Part shown: positions 35,874 to 44,410 of the stretch, piece by piece | Position numbering within the stretch: position 1 is the stretch's first letter | Layout: every line of letters starts with the position of its first letter | Assembly (NCBI RefSeq): GCF_017742245.1 | Contig: NZ_JAGHKO010000001.1 | Location: 62,001-126,000, forward strand | DNA: 64,000 nucleotides | DNA from: Niastella soli | GTDB taxonomy: Bacteria > Bacteroidota > Bacteroidia > Chitinophagales > Chitinophagaceae | Direction: 5' to 3' | Notes under the pieces: model-generated | The model's input: the letters and a program-made list of their open reading frames with translations, nothing else | Told to the model about the DNA's origin: nothing | Databases searched by the model: none | Position numbers and translations under genes: made by a program

Positions 35874-38800
35874 ATGAAGAAACCGATCATTCTGCTGTTG
35901 GCCTTGCTATTGGCAAGCCTGGCAGGCCACAAACTATCTGCACAAACTACACAAGCTTCCATCATCGGCATTATTACTGATGAGAACAAAAAGCCAGTTG
36001 ATGGAGCCAGTATTGTATTGACCAATGAATCAACTGGATTTACTACGGCTACCCTGACCAATGAAAAAGGCCAGTATATTTTTAAGGAGTTGCCCCTTGG
36101 TGGCCCTTACACTATCAAGGCCACCTATGTTGGTTATGGCGAACAAAAACGTACAGACTATTCATTGAACCAGGGCGACCTGTTGCGTGTGAACATCACC
36201 ATGCAGGTTTCTGCGGCCAGCATGAATGAGGTAACCGTAACTGCAACCGGCCAGCGGAAAAAATCAGAGAACTTTGGCGCCGCTACTTCAGTATCAGCCC
36301 GCGACATCTCCAGGTTACCGGTAAATGGCCGCAACTTTACTTCATTGATCGATCTGTCACCCCTGAGCAGCGGCAGCAACCTTGCTGGTCAGTTGGGCTC
36401 CTCTACTAATATTACCATCGATGGGACCTCTGCTAAAAACCCTACGTCCAGCAGTGGTACCAATAGCCGTATTGGTGGTCCGTATGCCATGTCTATGGAG
36501 GCCATTCGCGAGTTTAAAGTAGTAACCAACCAATATGACGTTACTTATGGTCGCAGCGGTGGTGGTACCATCAGCACGGTTACCAAAGCTGGTACCAATA
36601 CCCTGTCGGGCAGCGCCTTTATTTTTTCAAGGGCCGACTGGTTATCGAGCAAATACGATATGAAGGGTGCCCGCCGCGTGAATGACTTCTCCACTAACCA
36701 GTACGGGTTCTCTGTAGGCGGTCCCATCATCAAAAACAAAGCTCACTTCTTTGTTGCCTGGGACCGTCAGGACGACGCCCGGCCTTTACAGATCCTCGAT
36801 ATCCAAAATGCAGCCGACGCAAAGCGCCTGGGCATTACCCTCGATACATTGAACCGCTATCTTCAAATTGCCAGGGACAAATACGGCGTAGCCAATACAC
36901 CACAGACCGGTTCTTTTAATAAAGTGAGACATACCGATGCGGCCTTCCTGCGGATTGACTGGCAACTGAACGCCCGGAACCTGCTTACTTTACGGGACAA
37001 CTATGTGAACGACCGGGCACCACTGGGCCGTGATGACAACTCCACTTACAATTTATATGAAGTATATGCGGATGCCCATGCCTGGAACAACAGCTTGCTG
37101 GCCACCTTGCGTACCGTGGTAAACTCCAAGATCACCAACGAATTAAAATTTCAACACCTGTATACTTTTGAAGAAAGCTCACCCGGTAGTCAGCTTCCCG
37201 ATCAAAATATTCCAAGGGGTATTGTAGATCGCATCGCCAGTCCCGATGGAAGTACCATGATCCAATTCGGCGGTCAGCGTTATTCACCTGAACACTTCTT
37301 CAACAATGTGTTTCAACTGGTGAACAACATGTATTACAACACCAACAAGTTCAACTATACTTTTGGCGCCGACATCCAGTACACCCATATGAACTCACTG
37401 TATGGAAGTGAAATGAACGGTCGCTATTACTTCAACGGACTGAGCAATTTCGACAACCTTACCCCCTATCGCTATGCGCGTGAAGTAGCCCTGAGCGATG
37501 ATCCAAGCGTTGACCAGAACATCCTGAACGCTGGTTTATATGCTCAGTTAAAAACTCAATTGATGGCCGGGCTTGAAATGACAGCCGGTATCCGCGCAGA
37601 TTATACCAATTACTTTAACAAACCCAACTTCTATCAGCTGGCATATGATGAACTGGGTCTTGTTACCAACCGCTCGCTGAATACGCTCCAGATACAACCA
37701 CGTATCCAGTTTAACTGGGATATTAATGAAAAACACCGTGATTACGTACGCCTGGGCGCCGGCATATTTGGTTCCGACATTAACAACTATGCCATGATCA
37801 ACAACATGGTGTTTGATGGTACTAAAGTATTGTCTGTAGACATTCAAAAAAACATTCCAAAACCAAACTTCCCGGGCTATCGCAGCAATCCTGCTTCAGC
37901 ACCTGGAAAGGAGTTATTCGATCAGGGTGTTCCACGTTTGGCCACCATCAATATGAATGGAGCTGATGCGCGCATCCCTGTCGTATATAAAGCCAACATG
38001 TCGTACAGCCGCTTTATCACCAATAACTTCAAAATGGGGGTAACATTCTACGCCACGATTGCCCGCAATAACTATATGTATGTTGACAGAAACATGGTTG
38101 ACCAACCACTCTTCCGTTTGAGCAATGAAGGCAACCGCGGTGTGTTTGTTCCCGCTGAAAGCATTACCACAGCAGGCGTTACCGACTGGATGCAGGGCCG
38201 TAAAAGCACCAATCTGGGTCGTGTACTGGAACTGAACAGTGGAGGTAAAGTAAACCAGTTTGCATTTGTAGTAGATGGTACCTGGCGTTATTTCAAAGAC
38301 GGAGAGATCTCATTCAGCTATACCTGGAACGATAGCAAAGACAACACTTCCTATAATGGAGATGTTGCCAACAGCGCCACCCTGTCCCTGATGGTAAAAG
38401 ATGACCCACGCGATCTGAGCAGAATGACCTATTCTGATGGCCAGTTCCGTCATAAAGCGGTATTCTATGGAACATTGCCCACCTTCTTTGGCGTGAGCGT
38501 AGGTATCCGCTATTCAGGCATTGGCGGCACCCGTTATTCACTGGCAAGTGGAAACGTAAATGGCGATTTCGTTGCCACCAACGATCTGGCTTACGTCTTC
38601 GACATCAACGACCCTAAAGTAGCAGAAAAATATCGCACCGGTATTGCTGCTATCCTGGAAAACCCCGATGTAAGTGAAAGTTATAAAAAATACATTAACA
38701 AAAGCATGGGACAGATTGCCGAACGCAATGGTGGCATCAACAAGTTTAATGGCGTGTGGGATGTGCGTGTTGCCAAAAAGGTCAATGTGTGGAAAAAACA

Positions 38801-39017
38801 ATACATTGAATTATCCGGCGACATCTTCAATGTAGAAAACCTGCTCAACAAAAACTGGGGTGCTACTAAGAACCTGGGTAAACAAAGCATTTATCAAACA
38901 GCTGGATTTGATAAAGCTTCTCAAAATTATGACTACAAAGTATTGACCAATTCTGGTATCATCTCAAAAGGCGGAAATCCCTGGCAGATACAAATAGGTA
39001 TTCGCTACGGCTTCTAA
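35874..39017 (+). CDS. TonB-dependent receptor, Oar-like
   Basis: Outer membrane receptor of 1047 aa. Signal peptide 1-25 (PIILLLALLLASLAGHKLSAQ). A CarboxypepD_reg-like Ig domain follows (about 30-115: IIGIITDENKKPVDGASIVL and LPLGGPYTIKATYVGYGE). A plug domain covers about 120-245 (ITIDGTSAKNPT, MEAIREFKVVTNQYDVTYGR, then GGGTISTVTKAGTN), and a long beta-barrel ends in an aromatic residue (WQIQIGIRYGF). This is the layout of Oar/OmpA-related receptors rather than SusC, and no susD gene follows. The upstream frame from 35775 lacks a signal sequence, so ATG 35874 is used. Ligand unknown; the divergent GH5 gene offers a weak hint of a glycan or peptide. Confidence 0.9.
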   Translation: MKKPIILLLALLLASLAGHKLSAQTTQASIIGIITDENKKPVDGASIVLTNESTGFTTATLTNEKGQYIFKELPLGGPYTIKATYVGYGEQKRTDYSLNQGDLLRVNITMQVSAASMNEVTVTATGQRKKSENFGAATSVSARDISRLPVNGRNFTSLIDLSPLSSGSNLAGQLGSSTNITIDGTSAKNPTSSSGTNSRIGGPYAMSMEAIREFKVVTNQYDVTYGRSGGGTISTVTKAGTNTLSGSAFIFSRADWLSSKYDMKGARRVNDFSTNQYGFSVGGPIIKNKAHFFVAWDRQDDARPLQILDIQNAADAKRLGITLDTLNRYLQIARDKYGVANTPQTGSFNKVRHTDAAFLRIDWQLNARNLLTLRDNYVNDRAPLGRDDNSTYNLYEVYADAHAWNNSLLATLRTVVNSKITNELKFQHLYTFEESSPGSQLPDQNIPRGIVDRIASPDGSTMIQFGGQRYSPEHFFNNVFQLVNNMYYNTNKFNYTFGADIQYTHMNSLYGSEMNGRYYFNGLSNFDNLTPYRYAREVALSDDPSVDQNILNAGLYAQLKTQLMAGLEMTAGIRADYTNYFNKPNFYQLAYDELGLVTNRSLNTLQIQPRIQFNWDINEKHRDYVRLGAGIFGSDINNYAMINNMVFDGTKVLSVDIQKNIPKPNFPGYRSNPASAPGKELFDQGVPRLATINMNGADARIPVVYKANMSYSRFITNNFKMGVTFYATIARNNYMYVDRNMVDQPLFRLSNEGNRGVFVPAESITTAGVTDWMQGRKSTNLGRVLELNSGGKVNQFAFVVDGTWRYFKDGEISFSYTWNDSKDNTSYNGDVANSATLSLMVKDDPRDLSRMTYSDGQFRHKAVFYGTLPTFFGVSVGIRYSGIGGTRYSLASGNVNGDFVATNDLAYVFDINDPKVAEKYRTGIAAILENPDVSESYKKYINKSMGQIAERNGGINKFNGVWDVRVAKKVNVWKKQYIELSGDIFNVENLLNKNWGATKNLGKQSIYQTAGFDKASQNYDYKVLTNSGIISKGGNPWQIQIGIRYGF

Positions 39018-39040
39018 TCAACAGCATTATAAAAAAAATG

Positions 39041-39084
39041 AGCGGCGCAGCTGGCAGAAATTAGTTCTGCAAAGCTGCGCCGCT
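39041..39084. terminator. Bidirectional terminator
   Basis: AGCGGCGCAGCT (39041-39052) pairs with AGCTGCGCCGCT (39073-39084); an inner GCAGAA/TTCTGC stem extends it. Eight A residues precede it, giving a T-run on the minus strand. It separates the convergent receptor and beta-barrel genes. Confidence 0.9.
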
Positions 39085-39117
39085 TTCATTAAAGTTTAGC
39101 TTTTTGACCAAAATGCA

Positions 39118-39678
39118 CTAATGCTTAAACTGGTAAAAGAGTCCCAGTTGCCATACCCTGTTCTTAAAATCATTAGTATTGCTCTTTGTAACATCAGTTA
39201 GCCCCATATTATAACGGGCATCAACACCCAAGCCACTACGACTTAGATAACTTGCGCCAAATACCCAGCCAAAGTCGGCATTACTGAAGTTGTCGACATC
39301 AGTCTCAGAATGGTCACTCTTGAAATTAGAGGTAGTTAAAATGCCTAACTGGGGTCCGGTCTGTAATCTAAAGCCTTCAGCAAACATGTACTGAGCTAAT
39401 ACAGGAACGTTAATGTAATTCAATCTTAATTTGCCATCGTTATATTCAGCACCTTGTGTACTGTATACCAATTCCGGTTGAACAGCAAAAGCCCGGGTGA
39501 GATGGATATGGGCCAGACCGCCGAGATGAAACCCGGTTTTTGCATCTGCTTTACTGTCGGCAGCATCATCTTTTATATTGGCAAAGTTAACACCACCTTT
39601 AATACCATACTCAACATGTTGCGCACTTGCAACTTTGATCAGCAATAACAATGCTGCTGAAATGATGATTCTCTTCAT
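39118..39678 (-). CDS. Small outer membrane beta-barrel (porin-family) protein
   Basis: A 186-aa outer membrane protein of the OMP_b-brl_2 (PF13568) type. Signal peptide 1-19 (IIISAALLLLIKVASAQ), then an eight-stranded barrel pattern starting YGIKGGVNFANI, with FAVQPELVYSTQGAEY, LNYINVPVLAQYMF, RLQTGPQLGIL and the closing strand QLGLFYQFKH. Length and layout are typical. Role unknown. Single gene. Confidence 0.9.
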   Translation of the reverse strand: MKRIIISAALLLLIKVASAQHVEYGIKGGVNFANIKDDAADSKADAKTGFHLGGLAHIHLTRAFAVQPELVYSTQGAEYNDGKLRLNYINVPVLAQYMFAEGFRLQTGPQLGILTTSNFKSDHSETDVDNFSNADFGWVFGASYLSRSGLGVDARYNMGLTDVTKSNTNDFKNRVWQLGLFYQFKH

Positions 39679-39858
39679 AATGCTGGTTTAATTTAACAAT
39701 ATGCAATAGCTATTGCAAATGAGATACCACCTCTACTGCTCAGCCTTATCAACGTTATAACCTATTGAAAAATACAAACTTCGCACTGGGGAATGATTTG
39801 GGCAATATGCTTTTAAATCTGTAGATTGCTTATAATATTCATTAAAAAGCAACCACTT

Positions 39859-40527
39859 ATGGAATCGCATATTGTTAAAATAAAAACCATCAAACAGGTA
39901 ACGCACGACGTAAAAAGTTTTCGCATAGAGAAACCGGATGGTTATGTTTTCACACCCGGACAGGCAACGGAAGTGGCTATTAATAAAGAAGGCTGGAAGA
40001 ATGAACGAAGACCTTTTACCTTTACTTCGCTGAACAATGAACCTACACTTGAATTTACCATAAAAAGATATGCTGACCATAATGGTGTTACCAATCAAAT
40101 TCACCAATTGGTACCCGGTGATGAATTGATCCTGCACGATGTTTGGGGTGCTATTGAATATAAGGGTCCGGGTTATTTTATCGCAGGGGGAGCAGGCATC
40201 ACGCCATTCCTGGCCATACTCCGCCAACTGCATCGCGATAATCAAATTGACGGCAACACCTTGTTCTTTTCAAACAAAACAGCCGCAGATGTTATCTATG
40301 AAGAAGAGTTGAAGAATATCCTGGGCAGGAATGACATCAATATTCTTAGCCGGGAACAAAAAGAGGGTTATGAAAGCGGAAAGATAGACGAGGGCTATCT
40401 GCGTTCGCACGTCAGCGATTTCAATAAACACTTTTATGTGTGTGGGCCAGATAAAATGATTGCGGATATTAATGCGACACTAGAAAAGTTAGGTGCTAAG
40501 CCGGATCTCGTTGTTTTTGAAAAGTAA
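39859..40527 (+). CDS. FAD/NAD(P)-binding flavodoxin or ferredoxin reductase-like protein
   Basis: A 222-aa single-chain reductase of the ferredoxin-NADP+ reductase superfamily, moving electrons between NAD(P)H and an acceptor through FAD. FAD domain (1-100): VTHDVKSFRIEKPDGYVFTP and the flavin motif RRPFTFTS (the usual RxYS). NAD(P) domain (about 105-222): GGAGITPFLAILR and YVCGPDKMI. There is no 2Fe-2S domain, so the acceptor must be a separate protein. The frame opens with TTG 39826; ATG 39859 (MESHIVKIK) fits the family. Monocistronic and convergent with the rhomboid gene. Confidence 0.92.
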   Translation: MESHIVKIKTIKQVTHDVKSFRIEKPDGYVFTPGQATEVAINKEGWKNERRPFTFTSLNNEPTLEFTIKRYADHNGVTNQIHQLVPGDELILHDVWGAIEYKGPGYFIAGGAGITPFLAILRQLHRDNQIDGNTLFFSNKTAADVIYEEELKNILGRNDINILSREQKEGYESGKIDEGYLRSHVSDFNKHFYVCGPDKMIADINATLEKLGAKPDLVVFEK

Positions 40528-40608
40528 GAAAGTTGAAGTAAGAAGTAGGAAGTAAGAAGAGTCCGAATTTTCATACCTCCTACTTCATAATTCTTACTTC
40601 GACTTCTT
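40526..40608. repeat. Imperfect hairpin of AAGTAAGAAGTAGG-type repeats
   Basis: The stretch has purine-rich direct repeats (AAGTAAGAA, GAAGTAAGAAG, GAAGTAAGAAGA) on the left and their complements (TCCTACTTC, TTCTTACTTC, GACTTCTT) on the right. Together they form an imperfect stem of about 30 bp. It lies between the convergent reductase and rhomboid genes and may act as a weak bidirectional terminator or be a degenerate repeat element. Confidence 0.55.
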
Positions 40609-40629
40609 ATAAAGAATAATGATAGTAAT

Positions 40630-41397
40630 TTACCTCCATCTTTTTCTTCCAGCCTTCCTTCTCACAAGAAACTCCTTCCCAAACCAACCCACTAACAATA
40701 AACCAAAAACAAATCCACCAATATGCGCGGCATAGGCTACACCACCAGCTTCCTGGCCACCCAGGGCGCCTAATCCATTCACTACCTGGAAGGCAAACCA
40801 AACGCCTACAGCTATAAATGCCGGCACTGATATGATTAGAAAGAAGATCCAGAGATGAACGCTTTTACCCGGGAACAATCGCAAATAGGCACCTAATACG
40901 GCCGAGATAGCACCCGAGGCACCCAGACTGGGGATCAGCAAATTTTGTCCAAATACCAATGTGGTGATCACATGGCTCAGTCCGGCCAGCATGCCACATA
41001 TTAAATAAAAGAACAGGTATTTTATATGCCCCAGCGCATCTTCCACATTATCGCCAAAGATCCATAAGTACATCATGTTACCGGCGATATGCGCCAACCC
41101 GCCATGCATAAACATGGAGGTGAACAAGGTAAGAAAAACGGGAATGTTGGTAGGCGCTAAACCCGGCAATTCAATAAGATTGCCGGTAAGCGGATCCTTT
41201 TCAATCAATGATTTGGTAACGATATCGTGACCGGTCAATATTTCAGCGGGCACTGCAGAATAACCTAAAGTAACGTTATAGTCATGGCCTAATCGCTGCC
41301 AGTATATATATACAAAAATGTTAAGCGCAATAAGCAGGTAATTAACCACAGGAAAAGTTTTCCTGTCTTTGTTGTCATCTCCAATGGGGAAGACCAT
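40630..41397 (-). CDS. Rhomboid-family intramembrane serine protease
   Basis: Integral membrane protease of 255 aa with six or seven helices. The catalytic dyad is visible: Ser in SLGASGAISAVLGAY (GxSG) and His in AAHIGGFVFGLLLV. The first-helix region NYLLIALNIFVYIYWQ and the MHGGLAHIAGNMMYLWIFGDNVEDALG segment (HxxxN pattern with GN) are family hallmarks. It cleaves transmembrane segments of membrane proteins. The frame opens at TTG 41412; ATG 41397 gives MVFPIGDDNKDRK and is chosen. A 143-bp hairpin element lies just upstream. Confidence 0.92.
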   Translation of the reverse strand: MVFPIGDDNKDRKTFPVVNYLLIALNIFVYIYWQRLGHDYNVTLGYSAVPAEILTGHDIVTKSLIEKDPLTGNLIELPGLAPTNIPVFLTLFTSMFMHGGLAHIAGNMMYLWIFGDNVEDALGHIKYLFFYLICGMLAGLSHVITTLVFGQNLLIPSLGASGAISAVLGAYLRLFPGKSVHLWIFFLIISVPAFIAVGVWFAFQVVNGLGALGGQEAGGVAYAAHIGGFVFGLLLVGWFGKEFLVRRKAGRKRWR

Positions 41398-41452
41398 ATT
41401 ACTTTTTGTCAAAGTTAGGCAAAAGATGTACCGGACTGTCAGCTATCGGATT

Positions 41453-41595
41453 GACCTGTAAGGTTCGCCATCGGGTGTTGAACAATCGGTGGGTTTAAGC
41501 GACCCTGACAGGTCATGGTTTAATAAAGCGAAAGACCTGTCAGGTCCAATTAAACCTAATAATTGTTCAAGCTCAAATGATGGACCTTACAGGTC
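41453..41595. repeat. 143-bp inverted-repeat (hairpin) element
   Basis: Two 62-bp arms (41453-41514 and 41534-41595) are inverse complements at 46 of 62 positions with no gaps, around a 19-nt loop. Conserved blocks, outer to inner, are GACCTGTAAGGT/ACCTTACAGGTC, TTGAACAAT/ATTGTTCAA, GGTTTAA/TTAAACC and CCTGACAGGTC/GACCTGTCAGG. The blocks are symmetrical about 41524. It starts 4 bp after the stop of the TonB receptor gene and lies upstream of the rhomboid gene. I see no target-site duplication or coding capacity. Confidence 0.85.
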
Positions 41596-41599
41596 AGCA

Positions 41600-44152
41600 T
41601 TATTTTAAGGAATATGTGAGCGTGGTATAATAAAATCCACCGATCTGTGGTCCACCCAGGATAGAATAGTAATAGTGGTTCAGGAAATTGGTAGCGCCAA
41701 CTTTAACAGTAAGCGAGGGTTTATTAAACACATATTGCACCATGGCATCGGCATTAAAAACAGCCGGCACATTTCCATTTATCAAAAACGATTGATAATA
41801 AAAATTACTTTGGTATCTGCCCGATAAGGAAAAGCCCAGGTTCTTGTACACATTTGTTCCTCTTATTCCACCATTCGCCATCCATTTGGGGATATTGAAC
41901 CCGTCTTCCAGTCCATCGTTGGTGTTTGTTCTTTTTAAAGTCTGATAACTTGCATTACCAAACAGGGAGTAATGACCATCGATCAGGTACAACAGATCTA
42001 TCTCCGTGCCATAATTGTGTACCAGGGTCTTTGAGTTGGTCCACAAGCGATAACGGGCCTGTTTGTTCTTATCATACAACGAGGCCGGTATCAGTGCGCT
42101 GTCGGTAGTATTGGGAATACTGCCTTCTATCTGCGCAATAAAGTTTGAATAGAAATTGTAATAGAAATCAATATCTACAGAAAGCCGGCTATTCAGCATA
42201 ATGGTGCGGTAGCCGACTTCAAAAGAATGCATTTGTTCCGGTTGGATATAGTTATAGGTATTATGTTTCAAAATACCTTTGTTCTTTTCAATGGCAGCGG
42301 CCTGACTTACCCCCTGGGTATTTACATCTTTGTTTACCGCAGCAGTAAATTCATCGATAGAGCTTTTTAACCAGGTGTTTTCAAATACGCCATTCGACAT
42401 AACTTTTAGCCCGCCTACTCTTTTTACCCCACCACTGTTGATATTGGAGAAACCTTCAAAGATGCTGGGAAACCGATAGCCGTTCTGATAAGAGAACCGA
42501 ACAAAATCATTACGCGTCAGCTCATATACGGCAGTAAGACGGGGATTCCATTTCAAATTGAAATACTCATAACCAGTAGCACGTAACACGGCGCTCAGTT
42601 GTAATTTATCATGCAGCAATCTTTTTGAGGCATGCACAAAAAAGCCATAGCTGGTATAGTTCAGGTTATGTCCTGAGTCGGTTGGATTGATAAAATAATT
42701 ACCATCAGGCACAATGATATAGTCCCTAAAATCGGCGCCTACCTGCAAACCCAACCCTGTGTGCAATAATTTCCCCAGGTCAAATGAGCCTTCTGTATGT
42801 ACCAGGTGGGCTTTTACTTTTAAGGCGGCACCGATATCCCAATTGTTTATTTCCTGTAATTGTTTCAATTTGTCTTTAAAGGCTTCAGTACCTGGTTCCA
42901 ACCTGCCATAGTCAGCCGCATCACGCGCGGCATGGTGAGCAGCAGCCACATCCTGTTTTGATGCATAAGCCGTATTGAATGCATTGGTATAATCGGCAAA
43001 CCATTTATTATTGTCTTTAAAGTTCAGGTCCATGGTCTCTGCCATTGACCGTAGGTTGTAAGAGTGGCCGGTATTTTCTGAAGTAATATAGGCACGGGCC
43101 TGTAACAGGGAGTTCTTAAATTGAACAATGTGTTGTTGCAATAAATAATCCTGTAAACGGAATCGGTTCGATCGCTGGTAGGTATTATTCAGAAAGGCAG
43201 TACGATAAGTATAGGAAAGCTGCGCATTAGCTGTAGGCCGGAAATAAAGTGACATATCCCCTTTTACATTTTGTAAATTGTAGTCCGCTACGTCGCGTTC
43301 GTAATAACCGGTGCGGGCCACTACATAATTCTTTCCACCCAGGGTAAGCGTTTTGCGGTTGGAAGATTCATTGCCATAGCCGTTCACCGCATCATAGGCC
43401 GGATTATCGGCCCCCATTAAATTGGTGGTAGCATTGCCGTTGGGGAACAGATCGTTCCGGTTGTCAGCAACCCAATCGTACCCACGATTGTACCCGGCAT
43501 TTATTTTAAAGGCCCATTTGGTGCCCAATGCTTTTGCCCAGCGAATATTGGTTTCGTTATACAACCGGGCGCTCACATCATTGGGGTCGTTTACATGGTT
43601 CACCGCCACCTGTTGTTGTATGCTGAACCCTTGTGTGGTGAATGGATCTTTGGTAGTAAAGTTCACCAGCCCATTGGTAGCGTTCATACCATATAATGCA
43701 GATGCCACCCCCTGCACCATTTCCACATGATCGATGTCCAGATCACCGGGCGATAACGCATTGGCAATGGGCGCGCCAATATGGGGCGTCTGGTTATCGA
43801 TATTATCGATCATTTGTACAAAACGAACATTGGTGGTATTTGAAAAACCGCGGGTATTGATGATCTTGAATCCCATACTGGGCACTATCATATGCACCCC
43901 TTTCATACTACCGATGGCATCGAAGAAACCCGGCGCAGCGGTTTGCTGTATCTGAGCGTTGCTCAATTTCGAGATACTCACCGGGGCGGTCAGTTGTTTT
44001 TCCTGTAGGCGGGAAGCAGAGATCACGATCTCCTGCAGCACATGCACTTTGTGGCTGGTATCTGTTTGTTCCGGTTGTTTGTCCTGGGCAACCAGGGTAA
44101 GAGTTGTCGAAGAACATGCTATAACGCATAGCATCTTTTTTACATAACCCAT
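41600..44152 (-). CDS. TonB-dependent receptor
   Basis: Outer membrane receptor of 850 aa with signal peptide (MLCVIACSSTTLTLVAQ, ending near residue 22) and no CarboxypepD domain. The TonB box-like segment is HVLQEIVISASR (about 34-45). The plug (about 50-175) includes INTRGFSNTTNVRFVQMIDN and VEMVQGVASALYGMNATNGL, where MNATNG replaces the usual SSAIGG. The barrel ends with FYYTTLTYSLK. Without a SusD partner or biosynthetic neighbours the ligand (siderophore, cobalamin, peptide) is unknown. It ends 4 bp before the hairpin element. Confidence 0.92.
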   Translation of the reverse strand: MGYVKKMLCVIACSSTTLTLVAQDKQPEQTDTSHKVHVLQEIVISASRLQEKQLTAPVSISKLSNAQIQQTAAPGFFDAIGSMKGVHMIVPSMGFKIINTRGFSNTTNVRFVQMIDNIDNQTPHIGAPIANALSPGDLDIDHVEMVQGVASALYGMNATNGLVNFTTKDPFTTQGFSIQQQVAVNHVNDPNDVSARLYNETNIRWAKALGTKWAFKINAGYNRGYDWVADNRNDLFPNGNATTNLMGADNPAYDAVNGYGNESSNRKTLTLGGKNYVVARTGYYERDVADYNLQNVKGDMSLYFRPTANAQLSYTYRTAFLNNTYQRSNRFRLQDYLLQQHIVQFKNSLLQARAYITSENTGHSYNLRSMAETMDLNFKDNNKWFADYTNAFNTAYASKQDVAAAHHAARDAADYGRLEPGTEAFKDKLKQLQEINNWDIGAALKVKAHLVHTEGSFDLGKLLHTGLGLQVGADFRDYIIVPDGNYFINPTDSGHNLNYTSYGFFVHASKRLLHDKLQLSAVLRATGYEYFNLKWNPRLTAVYELTRNDFVRFSYQNGYRFPSIFEGFSNINSGGVKRVGGLKVMSNGVFENTWLKSSIDEFTAAVNKDVNTQGVSQAAAIEKNKGILKHNTYNYIQPEQMHSFEVGYRTIMLNSRLSVDIDFYYNFYSNFIAQIEGSIPNTTDSALIPASLYDKNKQARYRLWTNSKTLVHNYGTEIDLLYLIDGHYSLFGNASYQTLKRTNTNDGLEDGFNIPKWMANGGIRGTNVYKNLGFSLSGRYQSNFYYQSFLINGNVPAVFNADAMVQYVFNKPSLTVKVGATNFLNHYYYSILGGPQIGGFYYTTLTYSLK

Positions 44153-44297
44153 ATATAAGCAGTTGATCCGTTATCTCCTTAAGAATATAACGCAAATATA
44201 GGGGGTTTTAAGTTAGGCTGCCCAAAAGTGGTTGATCTGTTAATCAGGAAGGAAATAGTTTAAAAGTTGCTGCAGTCAGCGAGGTCAGTAAAAGAAC

Positions 44298-44333
44298 AGC
44301 GGCCAGAAATAGGAGTTCCTACTTCTGGCCGCT
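44298..44333 (-). terminator. Terminator of the SusC/SusD locus
   Basis: AGCGGCCAGAA (44298-44308) pairs with TTCTGGCCGCT (44323-44333), with an inner TAGGA/TCCTA stem and a 2-nt loop. On the minus strand it is followed by GTTCTTTTA. It lies 77 bp after the phosphodiesterase stop. Confidence 0.85.
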
Positions 44334-44410
44334 ACTGCCATTTATTTATCCAGCTGATCTTTGTCAAACCCTTTCAACTAGCCTTTTACTAACTGGTCAA
44401 CTGATCAACT

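Noticed and set aside
40526-40608. Possible CRISPR array from AAGTAAGAA repeats
   Set aside because: Repeats are only 9-12 bp, irregularly spaced, without spacers of constant length, and form a hairpin.
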